DNA of 64,000 nt from Leptidea sinapis (GCF_905404315.1 NC_066296.1:4464001-4528000); one strand, 5' to 3'; shown: positions 1-12,315, counted from the first letter of the stretch. The notes: generated by a model from the letters alone, not told the origin. Numbers and translations: made by a program.

Positions 1-1580
1 CTGTCATTAATTAGACCAATTCACAAACAAGGACTACATACAGACTATACAAATTACACACCCATTGCAATCCTAAACACAATAAATAAAATTACAGAAA
101 AAGTCGTTGTCGGCCAATTAGTAGAATTTCGGGAAAATAATAATATTATATCGAACATACAACATGGTTTCAGACCAAATAGAAGTACAACAATAGCGCT
201 TACTTCTTTTACTAATGATGTTAATACTTATTTAAACGAAAAACAATTGGTGGTAGCTATTTTTATAGATTTTAAAAAGGCTTTTGACACGCTGGAGCAC
301 GACGCCTTATTGCAGTCTATGGATGAATGCGGTATACGAGGGCCTATTAAAATCTGGTTCCAAAACTATTTCAAAAACAGGCTACTTAAAGTAAATGTCC
401 TTGGAGCAGAGAGTGATCCAGGTACAGTATTAAATGGTGTTCCAACTGGCTCCATATTTGGTCCGATAGGATATAGTATTCATGTGAACAGTATGAGCAA
501 AGTTATAAAAAATTGTAAAGCATATATGTATGCTGATGACACATGTTTATTGTATAGTAGTAGAGACCCAAATCTTATTCAAATCATATTGCAACAAGAT
601 TTTAATAATATTAATAAATGGGCACATGACAATGGAATTATTATTAATATGGAAAAGACAAAATGTATGCCTATATTCTCACCATATAGTCAATATAAAG
701 ATATTAAAATTAAAATAATAGGACATAGTTACTCTTGCTTGCATAGTTCCTCACAAATATGTCAATGTAGTTAGTTGGAACAGGTAACGTCGTATAAATA
801 TCTAGGGCTCATTGTTGATAAAAATTTCTCATGGAGTGCACATGTTAACTCAGTATGTTCGAAACTCCGCACAGTATTTGGTAAAATTTATCACTTAAAG
901 TCATCGGTGAGTAAAAATATTTTGTACACCCTGTATCACTCTTTGGTCGAGGCAACAATTAGTTACGGATTGAGTAGCTATGGACTAACTTTTACTACGA
1001 ATAAAAATAAAATCAAAACTTTGCAAATAAGAACATTAAAGCTCTTAGTGAACAGAAATATAAAAAACAAAGTTAACGGGAACTATGAACGCTTGTTTAA
1101 AATATGTAATATTATTCCAATTGATAAAAAGGTAAAATTATTAACGTTAATCGAACAATATCGAGATATAAATAAATTTGTAGTACATAGAGTGCATACC
1201 TACTCAACTCGGCTATCTAACAAAAACAAGCTAGTGGTACCTAAAATATGTAATTATTACGGTATGCGAAGCATGCAATGGGTAATACCTACATTAATAA
1301 ATGAATTAACTACCCATATAGCGTCACAATTGTCGAATTGTAAAACAAAAAATCAGATGAAAAACTTATTGCGAAAGTTCTACTTAGCACAATGTCCATA
1401 ATAAATAGACTTAAGAAATATTGGTAGGGACTTTTAAATTGTCACACACAAAAACATAATATTGATTTGATAATTTGCGAAACATGAGAATTACTGCCGA
1501 CAAACTGCTGCGCAGTTTGGCAGAATAATATGTATACATCGCTTTGTAATGTTGTATCAGAAATAAATGGTTTAAAAAAA
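1..1580 (+). pseudogene. Non-LTR retrotransposon reverse transcriptase, one stop codon
   Basis: One frame runs from base 1 (5' end outside the window) to the TAA after 1399, broken only by TAG at 772-774, which looks like CAG to TAG because Q-LEQVTSYKYLG reads on directly. Motifs in order: HGFRPNRST, FIDFKKAFDTLEHDALL, GVPTGSIFGP (usually GVPQGS), YMYADDTCLLY (catalytic Asp pair), and the thumb motif YKYLGLIVDKNFSW. The 3' untranslated part ends in an A-run at about 1573-1580. A jockey/CR1-type LINE, inactive through the stop codon. Confidence 0.88.
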
Positions 1581-1785
1581 AGCTCTTCGTTGAATGCGGT
1601 CAAATGGAAGAAGCTGGTACTGGGGAGCCCAGAGGTGAGAACAGTACTCCATGTAGGGCCAAATTTGCGCCTTATATAGTTGCAGGCGGTGGCTTATAGT
1701 GAAGTGCTGTCTCGCCCTACTGAGTACACCAAGCTTTTTAGAGGCCAGTTGGCCTTCTCTTCCCAGTGGTCACTTAGTATTTATT
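1581..1785 (-). mobile_element. Fragment of LINE family E (antisense)
   Basis: Closely matches 35110-35312 of the family E element on the minus strand, with small deletions (for example near 1631). It abuts the A-run of the preceding LINE, so that LINE probably inserted into an older E copy. Confidence 0.75.
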
Positions 1786-2389
1786 TATTTTTTTATATTT
1801 TTATGGAAACCATCAGTTACAATTACGTGAATAGTAATTATAGAACATATAAAACACTAAACAGTCTCCAATGAAAAATTAATACTTTATACAAAATTGT
1901 CTGAAACTGAATAATTGGGTATTGCACAAGAAAACAAGAATGATAGGTAGGTAACAACTGATTAAACAAAAAAACTTACCAAAATCGACCTTAATTGCTA
2001 ATTAAGATGAGAGAGAGACGTAAAATATCTTTTTCAGAATATAACTGATTAAATTGGTTGCAACTTCATGTTGTTCAATGTGTTAGTAGTATTTTTTGTC
2101 TTGCTTGGTGCAATATAGAACAGTTTACGATGCCGAGGGTTAATCCGTGGACACCTTAAAGATATTTTCGAAAGTAGATGGAGAGTCAACGCTGTTGTTC
2201 AGAAGCTTAAAAAAAGGATTTGATCTCTTATAATACGTCTGTCAGCAGCTCAAACTGGCTTAAGAGGATTGTCATTACTATTAGTATTGTTTGGTATATA
2301 ATAATAATTATGATGTCTGTCGTTTTATGAACCGAATGTGGACTCTTTCAATTTTATCTTTTTTCCCTTATATATTATATAATATATTA

Positions 2390-2640
2390 TTATATATGAG
2401 GACTCCAGACTGTGGAAGCATATCCTAGAGAAGACCTGACGGATGACTTATAGAGAAGTACCAGTTTTGACGGTAGTTTAAACTCTTTGGAAATCCTTAA
2501 GACGATTCCAACATCCTATCCAGTCTTACTAGCTATATCGTTGACGTGTTCATCGAAAATCAGCCTTTTATCTAATATTACATCAAGATCCTTTACCGAG
2601 AGCACCCTGGTCAAGATGGTCTTTTAGTTTATAATCATAG
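2390..2640 (-). pseudogene. Decayed LINE reverse transcriptase C-terminal part
   Basis: On the minus strand a broken frame reads VKDLDVILDKRLIFDEHVND, then ISKEFKLPSKLVLLYKSSVR and LGYASTVWSP. This is the typical thumb region of jockey-like LINEs (LGVxLDxxLxFxxHI...SLVRSxLEYAxxVWxP). Confidence 0.65.
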
Positions 2641-2870
2641 TTTAGAATTTAGATAGAGGCTTGCGTTTTCTTGTGAATGTTATATAAAAATTCACAGTTT
2701 GGCCCAGTAGTTTTCATTTTATAAGGTAGCACATATAAATAATAGTATTTTATAAATATTAAAGGTTTGCATAAGGTGTGTATTAAATACAATTTTTAGT
2801 AATTTGATACTTTTCAGTTTTTGAAGTCGGTTTTTTAAACGTAGTTTTCTTATGGAGGTTTCACATTGTA

Positions 2871-3003
2871 ATGGGTAACCTTGATGATGACCCGGCAGGT
2901 GCGTGGTCGCGCTGGGAGAGCAGCGGCTCGCGGTCGGAGCGAGATGACAACGGCAACGAGCCCCGCCGGCCCCTGGCGGCGTCGGTCCCCACTCGCGACC
3001 AAG
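2871..3003 (+). CDS. Third-from-last exon of an unrecognised plus-strand gene
   Basis: Open frame from at least 2818, GC-rich from about 2890, encoding a polar stretch with WSRWESSGSRSERDDNGNE and ending VPTRDQ before an AAG|GTGGAG donor (phase 1). The acceptor is unclear: TTTCAG at 2817 keeps the frame open, and a CAG at 2899 sits exactly where the composition changes. The start given is only the first ATG in frame and is probably not a translation start. No domain recognised. Confidence 0.5.
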
Positions 3004-3124
3004 GTGGAGTAGGAACTGGTAGCGTGCAGAATACTCCCGACTCTGTTCTGACTTACATGACAGGTTTCAGAAAACAAAGGAGGACATCTTGGATGACTTG
3101 AGGTTTCATGTCAGTTCGGTTTTA

Positions 3125-3418
3125 TTATAAAAATAAGGGACGAGTAGGACGTTCAACTAATGGTTATTGATACGCCCTGCGCATTACGATGCAGTGTCGC
3201 TCAGAATTCTTGAAAACCCCAACATTTCTGAGCGGCACTACAATTGCGCTCGTCACCTTGAGACATAAGATGTCTCATTTGCCCAGTAATTTCACAAGCT
3301 ACGGCACCCTTCAGACCGAAACACAATAATGCTTACACATTACTGCTTCACGGCGGAAATAGGCACCGTTGTGGTACCCATAATCTAGCGGGCATCCTGT
3401 GCAAAGGCTCCCACTGGT
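3125..3418 (+). repeat. Interspersed repeat family A, copy 1
   Basis: About 290 bases starting near AAAATAAGGGACGAG and ending near GGCTCCCACTGG. Related copies in the same orientation are at 44168-44460 and 57232-57500, and an inverted, interrupted one at 8705-9775. No coding sequence; class unknown (SINE-like size). Confidence 0.8.
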
Positions 3419-3453
3419 GCCTCTTCTTATCCTATTCTTGATGTTGTGTGCAG

Positions 3454-3560
3454 TTGGGGACGCTATCGAGGACCCGGACATCGAGAACGACAATGACGGG
3501 GCGAGTGCCGCCGGGGACGCCCTCGCCGCGACCCCCACGTCCCCCGCCAACCTTCCTAAG
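3454..3560 (+). CDS. Second-last exon of the same unrecognised gene
   Basis: Acceptor TGTGCAG after a pyrimidine-rich stretch, donor AAG|GTACTC. Joined to the preceding phase-1 donor it reads VGDAIEDPDIENDNDGASAA, then a Thr/Pro-rich end. This is an acidic, low-complexity stretch, probably disordered. 107 bases, phase 1 to 0, consistent with both neighbours. The intron before it holds a copy of repeat family A. Confidence 0.6.
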
Positions 3561-4239
3561 GTACTCATTGTCCGCAGTACACTAACCCCCTTATTCATAA
3601 TGGTCTGTTAACTTTAAACAGCCGCTTAGCAGTGTCTTACTCATTCTGACTTAGGTCAATAGAAGAAGACAGAGTGAGAATTAGCAGTGCTTTAAGTTAG
3701 CAGACTATTATGAATAAGGGGGTTACTGTTTACGTCAGTTATCGAAACGCGAGCATTGACTAACTTTTTAGGGTATAGGTCAAGGCTTCCTCGAGTGTAA
3801 CCGAACTTTAGTTACGAGTCCTTTAGTACAAGTTCCTTTAGGAACTTGACTATTCATGGATAATGCTATGTTTAACTATTTTAGAAAATGACTAAAATAC
3901 AATATTTAACTGCCTTAATAACATAGTTTCTCAGCTTATAATCAAACACACGAAGATTGTCACTGTAAGTCGGGAAAACATCCGATCAAGAAAAAAATGG
4001 AACTCGCCGGGTCTTTTAAAATTCATTGCTTATCGTGACAGACATCACGTTCGTGCAAAAAAGATCCAAATAATTACTACATCTAACGTACAAATGATAT
4101 CGTAATTCTTTAGAACGTCCTTTAACCTTAAGATACAATCAAACGAAGGTGCCTTGATCACAAACAAAGACAACCCAAACGTGTGGCAACATTAAATGAA
4201 TGCAATAATAGCTAAGAATTTAGCATTTACAAAAATTAA

Positions 4240-4960
4240 ATGTTATCACAAAAGTTCTTGAGGAAGTAAACGATTGGAGTGCTTCTAAGAATCTCTTATC
4301 ATCTTGTCAATTCGGTTTTAAAGCGAGAAAAATCACCGAAGAAGCTATTAAGTATCTTTTATCTAAAGTGACATCTGCGCTGGAATCGATCCAAAGATGT
4401 ACTCGTATTGGTGTATTTTTAGACCTCTATAAGGCGTCCGACACTGTATCCCACACAATCTAGTTGCGAAAATAGTTGATGGGTGTAGGAGGATTAGCTT
4501 TACAATGGTTTGAGAGCTACCTGAAGGACTGCTATCAATGTACGATAAGTTCCACTTAAGCTCTCTTGAAAAATAAGTTACGGCGTTCCTCAAGGTAGTA
4601 TTTTATACCCATTGCTATATTATATACATCAATGATATGACGCTTGTGTTAGACGTTCTGAATGACACTGACGTTACATGTTATGCAGATGCTGACGTCT
4701 TATTTAGAGACAAATCTTGGGATGAGATGTGTATTCAAAATCCTGAGCTTGGTATGAGTCTAATATCGAAATGGATCTCCCGTAACCTGTTAACTTTCAA
4801 CTTCTCGAAGTTCTCGCATAAGCGTATATGCTTCCATATAACCAAATTTTGTGCTCTTCCAAGCCATCCTAATTTGCAGGAAACATTTACAATTAGATAC
4901 ATAACTCTTTCAAGTTTTATAAGAGTACTTACTTTATTGGTTACCTAACCAATAAATATT
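4240..4960 (+). pseudogene. Decayed LINE reverse transcriptase
   Basis: Frames with many stops still show a counterpart of QFGFKxxxST (near 4307), a KAxDTVSHTI-like stretch near 4430, GVPQGSILYPLLYYI at 4577-4622 and a VTCYADAD-like active-site region near 4672. It lies in the last intron of the plus-strand gene and is long dead. Confidence 0.65.
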
Positions 4961-5072
4961 ATAAAACTTTTATCAATTTAAATTTTAATGTCTTTATTTT
5001 TTTAAATTTTGTTGTTTTGTAAAACTTTGTATTTTTTTAAATAAGTAAACTATTCTTCAATTATTTTTTCAG

Positions 5073-5138
5073 AGCAGCACATCATCTCTGGCGTCACTGC
5101 GGCGGTTGCGCGCCCACTTCACTTGCTCCATCAAGTAG
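5073..5138 (+). CDS. Last exon of the same unrecognised gene
   Basis: A strong acceptor (pyrimidine run then TTCAG) opens 21 codons plus TAG, reading SSTSSLASLRRLRAHFTCSI and one Lys. The frame follows the phase-0 donor at 3560. A short basic, possibly amphipathic C-terminus. An AATAAA lies 74 bases after the stop. The intron before it carries a decayed reverse transcriptase at 4240-4960. Confidence 0.6.
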   Translation, partial: SSTSSLASLRRLRAHFTCSIK

Positions 5139-5211
5139 AGCACTCAACAGCCCTCCCCTCCTCCCCCACCCACACACTCGCCGAAGACCGCAGTATTTTT
5201 GAAGTTATTGA

Positions 5212-5217
5212 AATAAA
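5212..5217 (+). terminator. Polyadenylation signal of the plus-strand gene
   Basis: AATAAA 74 bases after the TAG at 5136-5138, followed by a GT-rich stretch (TCGTGGGTGTGT) as expected downstream of a cleavage site. Confidence 0.6.
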
Positions 5218-5219
5218 TT

Positions 5220-6790
5220 TCGTGGGTGTGTAATACTAATAACATCCTGCAGTCGTCTTTTATACAATATGTTTTCTATCCCTACAAAAAATTTGAAGCT
5301 AAATAAGACTGTCTTACCAATTACCAAGTTTTTTAAGTATTTTGTGCATTGACGTACAATAAGTCAATGATTTTGTGCGACCTTTTAATAAGTACCTATT
5401 CAATCATTTCTAATGTTTGTGTAACTACACTATACTGTAGGTATGTAATGTGTTTATGGAATTCATAATTTAATGTGTCGCGGTCAAAAGCTCCATGAGC
5501 CTTCCAGCTTATTGCTTTTATTTAATTTAGCTTTTACTTCTGTGACAAAGGTCAATTCTTTAAATATAAAAAGATAAAGAATCATTTAATATCAAAGACT
5601 TGTATGTATACTAATAGACAAAACTTTTGGAATAACAATTGTGTCGCAATTTTGGATCGAGCGGGCGTGCGGAGAGGGGAGCAGGCATGGTGAATATGCA
5701 TTGCAAACACAGGTGTAATTATAATGGAAGTGTTTTATTGGTCACTTTGAACAAAATCGGTGTTAGTTTGTTGAAAACAACGTTCACGGCTTACAAAACA
5801 GTGCACTGGTCTTCTCACTTGCTCGCAGTGGACTAAACGAGCTGCGGCCGCGGCCCGCGGCGTCTGAAACTCGGAACCGAAACTCAGTTAGCAATTATTT
5901 AAGGCCACAGAGCTTGTCTAGTAGTATACATAGGAGTATTTGTTCAATACGGTTGTGGGCTACGTATTTTGTAAAGTGAAACTGTCTTACCATCAATTTT
6001 TGTAAAACTAACTCTAAAATAAAATAACTAGATAGGTACATATCGTATATACTCATAGTGGTTCTAGTCAAGGCTCTCTTGGCATGTTTGCTTTACTAAA
6101 GGCAACTTTGTGTTCAAACCAAGACAGTAGCGTCAAGCGAAGCCAACAGTGAACAGTAATTGCAACTCATTTGTTTTTCCGCTTACACACTTCACCAAAG
6201 AGTACATAATAGTACGTACCTACAAAGTTAGATACGTTCGCATAATATTGTTCACCGTTCTAACCTTACGCACTTATCAAATAAAAAAAAAACAGGGACA
6301 ATTGATTGAATAGTAACTAGATTTTTAAAACTATCAAAAATTTTATCGATTATCATCTGCTCTGCATATCTTACCTTTATCTCACTTCACCAGGTCCATG
6401 GTTTGGATCTCTTTACAATTTGTAATAAGAAAAAGCTTAGTGTAAAAACAGATTTCCCGATACGTGTTGGACACTAATGTCTAATACGTATTTAGTGTGA
6501 TTTGAAGCCAAATATGTGAGCAAGCCGGTTAAGGCTTATTGAGCTACTGTATCGCCACATATTATATAAGAGATATATTTAAAAATTTCGATAATTTTAA
6601 TTAGGTAAATACCTAATTGTCACGTTAAAATTCAAAATTTGAGTGTTAGTTTATAATAAAGTATATTTGTAATTGATAACATTGTATTATGGACCTAAAG
6701 CCGGCCTACAGGCTCCAAGAAAACATATTTCGTAGACATATCCACGGCGTCCTCTGCTCCCGGGAGGACGGTGACCAGAGATAACACACA
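5220..6790. other. Intergenic stretch with nothing recognised
   Basis: AT-rich sequence downstream of the plus-strand gene. A 65-codon open frame at 5639-5836 shows no motif. No repeat shared with the rest of the window was noticed. Confidence 0.5.
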
Positions 6791-6794
6791 GTTA

Positions 6795-7134
6795 GGCCCG
6801 GTATCCACCAAAGCGGAGAGGAGAGGAGACGAGAATAGATAAGCCGCGAAGCTGTCAGTTTATTCCCACCAAAGCGGGAGCTATGTGTGGAGAGCTCGAA
6901 ATCAGTCAAGTGATGTCTACGAAAGGAAAGAGAGCGGAGGATCGTGTATCATACACGATCCTGCGCTCTGCCGCGCCAATTCATCGCTCGACGCAGCACA
7001 AAATTATAGAAAAATGAGACATCTCCGCTTGATCCATTTACACCGACGGTAAGCGGAGAGAAGTGGAATTAACGAAATCTGATTGGTTATCAAAATACAT
7101 CTCCTCTCCTCACCGCTTTGGTGGATACCGAGCC
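6795..7134. mobile_element. PIF/Harbinger-type MITE, copy 1
   Basis: 340 bases flanked by TTA on both sides (6792-6794 and 7135-7137), the typical Harbinger target duplication. Terminal inverted repeats: left GGCCCGGTATCCACCAAAGC, right (reverse complement) GGCTCGGTATCCACCAAAGC, each followed by GGAGAGGAGA-like sequence. Non-coding. A longer relative is at 50053-50614. Confidence 0.85.
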
Positions 7135-7137
7135 TTA

Positions 7138-8700
7138 CACAAACCTAGGCGTTCGAACATAAAGCACACGCCACACGGCACCGAGAGTTGTCTGTGTTGC
7201 GGCGATTGACCCATTGTTTTGTATTACACGCTAGGAATGAAATTTAACACCTCGACGCCTGTTGAATGTTGTTGTAATGAGGCCGTCCTCCACCACCCCT
7301 TTATATTTACTATTAGTCGTGTGAGTACTTGGTGTGATGCAGATATAAACTATATTGTGACATCGCTACTGACTGCGCTGCACGTCTTCTTCATCTTCGC
7401 AGTCGCGGTCGTAGTATGAGTTGTCATGCAGCGGTAGTACGGCAGTGTTGCCAGCTGCATAGCATTAGCTGATATGAGTGCAACGAGAAGACTGAATGAG
7501 AAATTGTCGACTTTATTGTTTGTTACCTGTTAGAAATTAAATAGTGTATAGCTGTTGTACTCGCTAAAAATTATCATTTTCGAGGCCAATTCACGAGACT
7601 ACTAAACAAAAGAGCGAATATTAACTATATTTTATCTTCTGGGCTAATATTTTCGTGCAAGTAGATTCTATTTGTTTTCCTTATTATACACACATTTAAT
7701 CTCTTACGAATTGGCTTGAGAAAATGAGCCCTGGTTCAACTGCGGTCGGTGTGATGTGAGCGTGGGCGCAAGGGCCGCCACCAGGGACTTCTTATAATGA
7801 TCAAGCTAGACTTCCGAGCAGCCCGGCTATATCACAACAGCCGCAGCGCCTCTCTGACGTCACTCACTGTTGTTAATACATAGAAGAACCGATCAATTTT
7901 TAAAAGACTCTTATTATTGTAAGACAATTTCACCCGGGCTTTGTCCTTCATCTGGAGTTCGAAGTAAATCCATCGAAAAGATATAGGTACTTAGTTACAT
8001 TACCAATTTTTCTTAGAGGATATAAAATTAATTACTTAGGTCCATGTGTTGCAATTCTGTAAAATAGTACGCGTCTAATATTTGATCAGGCCGGTGCTAA
8101 ATACCAAAAATTAAAAACAACTAATTCTAATCTACTAATCCCTTTTCTTCCGGTCCGTTTGGGAAGCTTTTTTACAAATAAATATATTATTTCCATTTTT
8201 TTGATATTCTTAATTTTGACACATTCAAAACCACCATGTTAGCATGACCGCTATCGCTACGGCGTGCGACAGTGACGCTGTGCTCGAAAGTAGTTCTTTA
8301 ACAGTGGCGACGCGCGCCTTGTGAAGGCTCCGTATAAAAATATGTTTGGGGCCCTTATGAAGGGTAAAGATTTCTCACAAAAGAAAATTTTTTTTTGCAT
8401 AAAATCAAAAGAAATATACTAATTGTCTATCTGTCACTTGGAAAGATTTGATTGATTTTTGCTTATTCAGGTCGGGAGCCCCCGTCGCCCGTATAATTGA
8501 TACGGCTGATACAGCGGTAACTACGCCCCTGTTCTTTCATTTCAGTACGTACCTACTGTATAATAATACTGTGATGCTGTAGCCGCTTTCTTCGGAAGTC
8601 TAGCTTTAATATATCGTTTCAACTGTTGATGTGTCTATCAAAACTATTATTGTACTAAATTATATTACTTTATTAAGCATTTCTTTCATTTTATGTTACT
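7138..8700. other. Intergenic stretch with nothing recognised
   Basis: Mixed composition with some GC-rich patches (7740-7860, 8240-8320). No supported gene. A 66-codon open frame at 7219-7419 has no visible family motif. Confidence 0.4.
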
Positions 8701-8704
8701 ACCT

Positions 8705-9775
8705 AAGTAGTTTGAATATTATCGTTCCCCCGACGTAATGAGCAACAGGAATAATATAACACCATTGGGAGGCTAATTTACACAAGATGCCACAGCGGCG
8801 CTTATTTCTGCTGTGAAGCAGTAATGTGTAAATATTATTGTGTTTCGGTCTGAAGGGCGCCGTAGCTAGTGATATTACGGAGCAAATGAGACTTAACATC
8901 TTATGTCTTAAGGAGGCGAGCACATTTGTAGTGTATACAGGTGTCCCAAAGTTATGAAGGGAAAGTACATTAAATATCGAAGATAGGCTATTTTACTGAA
9001 AGAAGACTTTGTTATTTTTAAAAGTTAGTACTTCTGCATTCAAAGATTTTCTAAAACATACTTGCCTCGTCTGGTAATCGAACCGACTGAAATGTAAAAA
9101 AAAACCCCTACTTTTATGATGCCAATCGAAAGAATGGCCAAAAACTTATAACTCTTCTTAAGTAACATAGTATTTTAAAAGAAAGGAACAACGTAAAATG
9201 AATGTTTTCCTACTTGGATTGGTACGGATGGACCGATTAGATGGCAGGACCTTACACCATTATATTTCTTCTTTTGGGGATACGTGAAAGATATGCTATA
9301 CAAAAAGCGATACGAGAACGTGGGCGAGCAGGCAGGCATTATAAACAGGCAGCAGACTCATTAAAAGATTGGCGATTTGCGTAAGACAAGAGGAATCACA
9401 TTTTGAGCATTTAATTAATTAATTTACAAAAAAAATACCCACTTAATTCACTACTTTCTTTTAAAATACTCTGTTACTTAAGAAGAGGTATTAGTTCTAG
9501 GCCATTCTTTCGATTGGCATCATAAGAGTAGGGGTATTTTTTTTTTACATTTAAGTCGGTTCGATACCGACGAGGCAAGTAATTTTTTGAAAATCTTTGA
9601 ATGCAGAATTACTAACTTTTAAAAATAACATAGTCTTCTTTCAGTAAAATAGCCTATCTTCGATATTTAAGGCACTTTCCCTTCATGTCCCATAACTGGG
9701 ACACCTGTATATTAGTAGGCGTGTCAATTACCATCAGCTGAACGTCCTGCTCGTCTTGTCCCTGTGACACGTGGC
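8705..9775 (-). repeat. Family A repeat, inverted copy 2, split by a DNA transposon
   Basis: 8705-8937 and 9708-9775 together read as the reverse complement of family A: GTTTCGGTCTGAAGGGCGCC at 8842 and CAGCTGAACGTCCTGCTCGT at 9735. The part between is the fold-back element at 8938-9707. Confidence 0.8.
8938..9707. mobile_element. Fold-back DNA transposon with long terminal inverted repeats
   Basis: 770 bases flanked by TA. It starts CAGGTGTCCCAAAGTTATGA and ends with the near reverse complement. The arms (8938-about 9185 and about 9470-9707) pair over some 240 bases with modest divergence. The centre encodes a relic near 9250-9330 reading RWQDLTPLYFFFWGYVKDML, the C-terminal DDE end typical of mariner-like transposases (PDLTPLDFFLWG). 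A TA-target, Tc1/mariner-related, non-autonomous element. Confidence 0.85.
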
Positions 9776-9877
9776 GGGCACGTATACCATACATTATTGC
9801 CCCAAGAGTGCCGATATAGCTAAGTATTTATTCTAAGGAGGGAGTGAAATAAAAAGCAGAGTAATAAAAACATTTAA

Positions 9878-9883
9878 TTTATT
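9878..9883 (-). terminator. Possible polyadenylation signal, minus strand
   Basis: AATAAA on the minus strand about 360 bases after the stop of the 10238-10477 open frame and 3.3 kb after the myosin stop. It may end a minus-strand transcript; which one is unknown. Confidence 0.3.
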
Positions 9884-10237
9884 AAAAACGTTAAAATATC
9901 TCGTGTTATCAACAGTTTGCTTGTTAGCTACACAATAATGTACGAATAGTCACTCGGGCGACCCACCGGCCGGTCGAGCACCCGACACGAGTCCGCACCG
10001 CGAACTGCGGGCCTACCATGTACTGTTATTGCGATTCAATTGACGACCTAAAATGAACTGCTTTGCTATTTCATACCACGACGTCATTAGAGCTATCTAA
10101 TTTAGGTTGACATTAAATCAAGTCGGATACTGAATCGCAAACTGTTTTAGTTCGTTCATTCAGTCGTACCATGAGGTAATATTTCAACCTAAACTGATAA
10201 CTTATGTGTCAAAGTGAGCGATTAAAAAAAAAAATTG

Positions 10238-10477
10238 CTACTTTCTTAGCGGAAAGTGTATCGTTTTGTTAATAACTGTACAGCGTAATTTTTTTCTCAC
10301 ACCACGAACAAATTTCTTTTGTTCATTCTTCCATAAGCGATTCAAACGCCATTCAGTTATAGGCACTTCATGGTACGAATCTAAGGGATTATAAGTTGAT
10401 GGTAGGCCTTCTGGACTGTCTCGTACGATGTCGCAGGCTCGTGTGCAGTGCTTAATAAAATAGAGACAATATGACAA
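10238..10477 (-). CDS. Possible terminal exon, unknown protein
   Basis: A minus-strand open frame of 79 codons with protein-like composition, including CDIVRDSPEGLPSTYNPLDS and EVPITEWRLNRLWKNEQKKF, a basic end and a TAG. An acceptor-like TTATTAAG lies just before the codons for CTRACDIV, and AATAAA follows at 9883. It could be the last exon of an unseen gene, an alternative myosin 3' exon, or transposon debris. No family recognised. Confidence 0.3.
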   Translation of the reverse strand: MSYCLYFIKHCTRACDIVRDSPEGLPSTYNPLDSYHEVPITEWRLNRLWKNEQKKFVRGVRKKLRCTVINKTIHFPLRK

Positions 10478-10499
10478 GATACTATAGTTATTTGTGGAG

Positions 10500-11360
10500 A
10501 GACAATATTATGAGCGCGTGAGACGGCGCACGGATGTATGCTGGAGTACACTGACGGAAATAACTACATTCCTGGCCAAAAACAAAAATACTTAATCCCA
10601 AATAAGTCCTTGAACTACAAACTACAAAGCCCCGAATTCACCATCGAAGTAGAAAGTGTTAAGACCACTTTGAGGTAAGCTTACGTCTGTAAACGAGTTT
10701 ACAGATTCAATTTTCATTTCACCAACATAAATTGATACATTTTCACGTAATATTACTATTTTTTTTTTTGTAAATGACCTTAATTTTATATTAATTAATT
10801 ATCATTTTACATATTTTAATTTTTATTGCTTTTTTATTAATATTACTTATAATATGTAAACTTGTTTTATATGGGTGCCTGACCTGCAATAAAATTATTT
10901 TATTTATTTAATTTATTTTACTGCCTTGGCAGAATGTATATTGAAGAACCAAACATATAATATAAATATATTGCCCGTCCTGCATCTAAAGATGCCATAA
11001 GTCTGTTTGAATCCATAAGTCTTATTTGTTGAAGACTGTATAACTTGCTTTTCCTTTATTAATGTTTTTTAGAGAATTTGTTTTTGTTTTGTTTTAGCGT
11101 AGTAGTACTTAGATTATAATGGGGCTAACATGCACATAAATATAAAATCCACTGAATAAATAAAGAAAAAAAATATCTAAATCATTTTTATACTTTGGTT
11201 GCTTGATTTCTTTTACATGTCAAAATGTAAATACTGTTTGAATATAAACTTAATTATTAAAACAGCTATACAATTATTAGATTCAGCAGCATTTATTTTT
11301 GACCAGGATTTTAAATTTTTTCGCGCGCTGAGTTGCCGTCCACCACCATGGCCGATGAGC
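10500..11360. other. AT-rich intergenic stretch with nothing recognised
   Basis: Long A/T runs, no motif-bearing frame, no repeat shared with other parts of the window noticed. Confidence 0.4.
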
Positions 11361-11372
11361 ATTCGTTCTCAC

Positions 11373-12315
11373 TAGGGCATGCAGAAACCGGCTTGTTTTG
11401 TTGTTATTTTTCGAGTTTTCCGGGTTTCACTATTAGTGAAAATACAAATATAAATTATTAAGATTTTTTTTTATGTGTGACATTAATATTCAATACTCGT
11501 TCTAAAATTTGTACTAAAAGTAGTATGTAGTTCGTTGAAATCCGTTACCGTACCACAGAATAACTTAGTGTCTAATAAAAATCATAGATGACGTAGAAGA
11601 TGAATTTATTTTTTGTTTATGAAACGGACATCAAACCAGTCTCAAACTGATATTTTTATTTAATAAATGACACTAATTTGTACATTGTTTCATCACCAAC
11701 GGTTCACCAGAATCTGAACCCAACAATGTTCATTCAGGTGATGGTCGGTCTCCTCTAAAAACCAATCAATATTAAACTTTAAAATAACAATACTTGGATA
11801 TCAGCTTAGGGAAACGTTTTAAGCAACTGTTCGCTTTCAAACTGAGCCGGATTATACTTCGTGGCCAATCGCGATACTGTAATTACTACTATTTCAAACT
11901 TTTGTCAAATGACTGCACGTTTCATGCTAAACTAAATTTGAATTTAAACATATGCAGTCCCGTCTCTTATTACGTAGTAATTAGAACCTCTTTGTTGGAT
12001 ATTTTCTAGATGCTATCAGACAACAATATGATTAGCACGTCACAGTACGCCCACAGCCATCAAATGCCATTTCAACCGAGACTTCAATCTCTGTTTGACA
12101 TCGGAATTCGCTCAAATCTTTGTTCTTCACCAAATTTTTGAGCCAGCTTTTCTCATTTAAGATTAATAATTTAATATAAGTGCATAAATAACGCCACTCA
12201 TGATAAATGATAGTTTACTACTTACTACTTTAGTGTATTTTTGATTGGAAAACCTTATTTTTTTTTAACTTCTGCTGGTTACCCGGTTCTATCGGTAACC
12301 GGGTTGCATGCCCTA
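11373..12315. mobile_element. Candidate hAT-like non-autonomous element
   Basis: Imperfect terminal inverted repeats TAGGGCATGCAGAAACCGG (left) and TAGGGCATGCAACCCGG (right, reverse complement), flanked by 8-base sequences GTTCTCAC and GCACTCAC that agree at 6 of 8 positions, as for an aged hAT duplication. The interior is AT-rich and non-coding. Could be coincidence; no other copy in the window. Confidence 0.45.
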
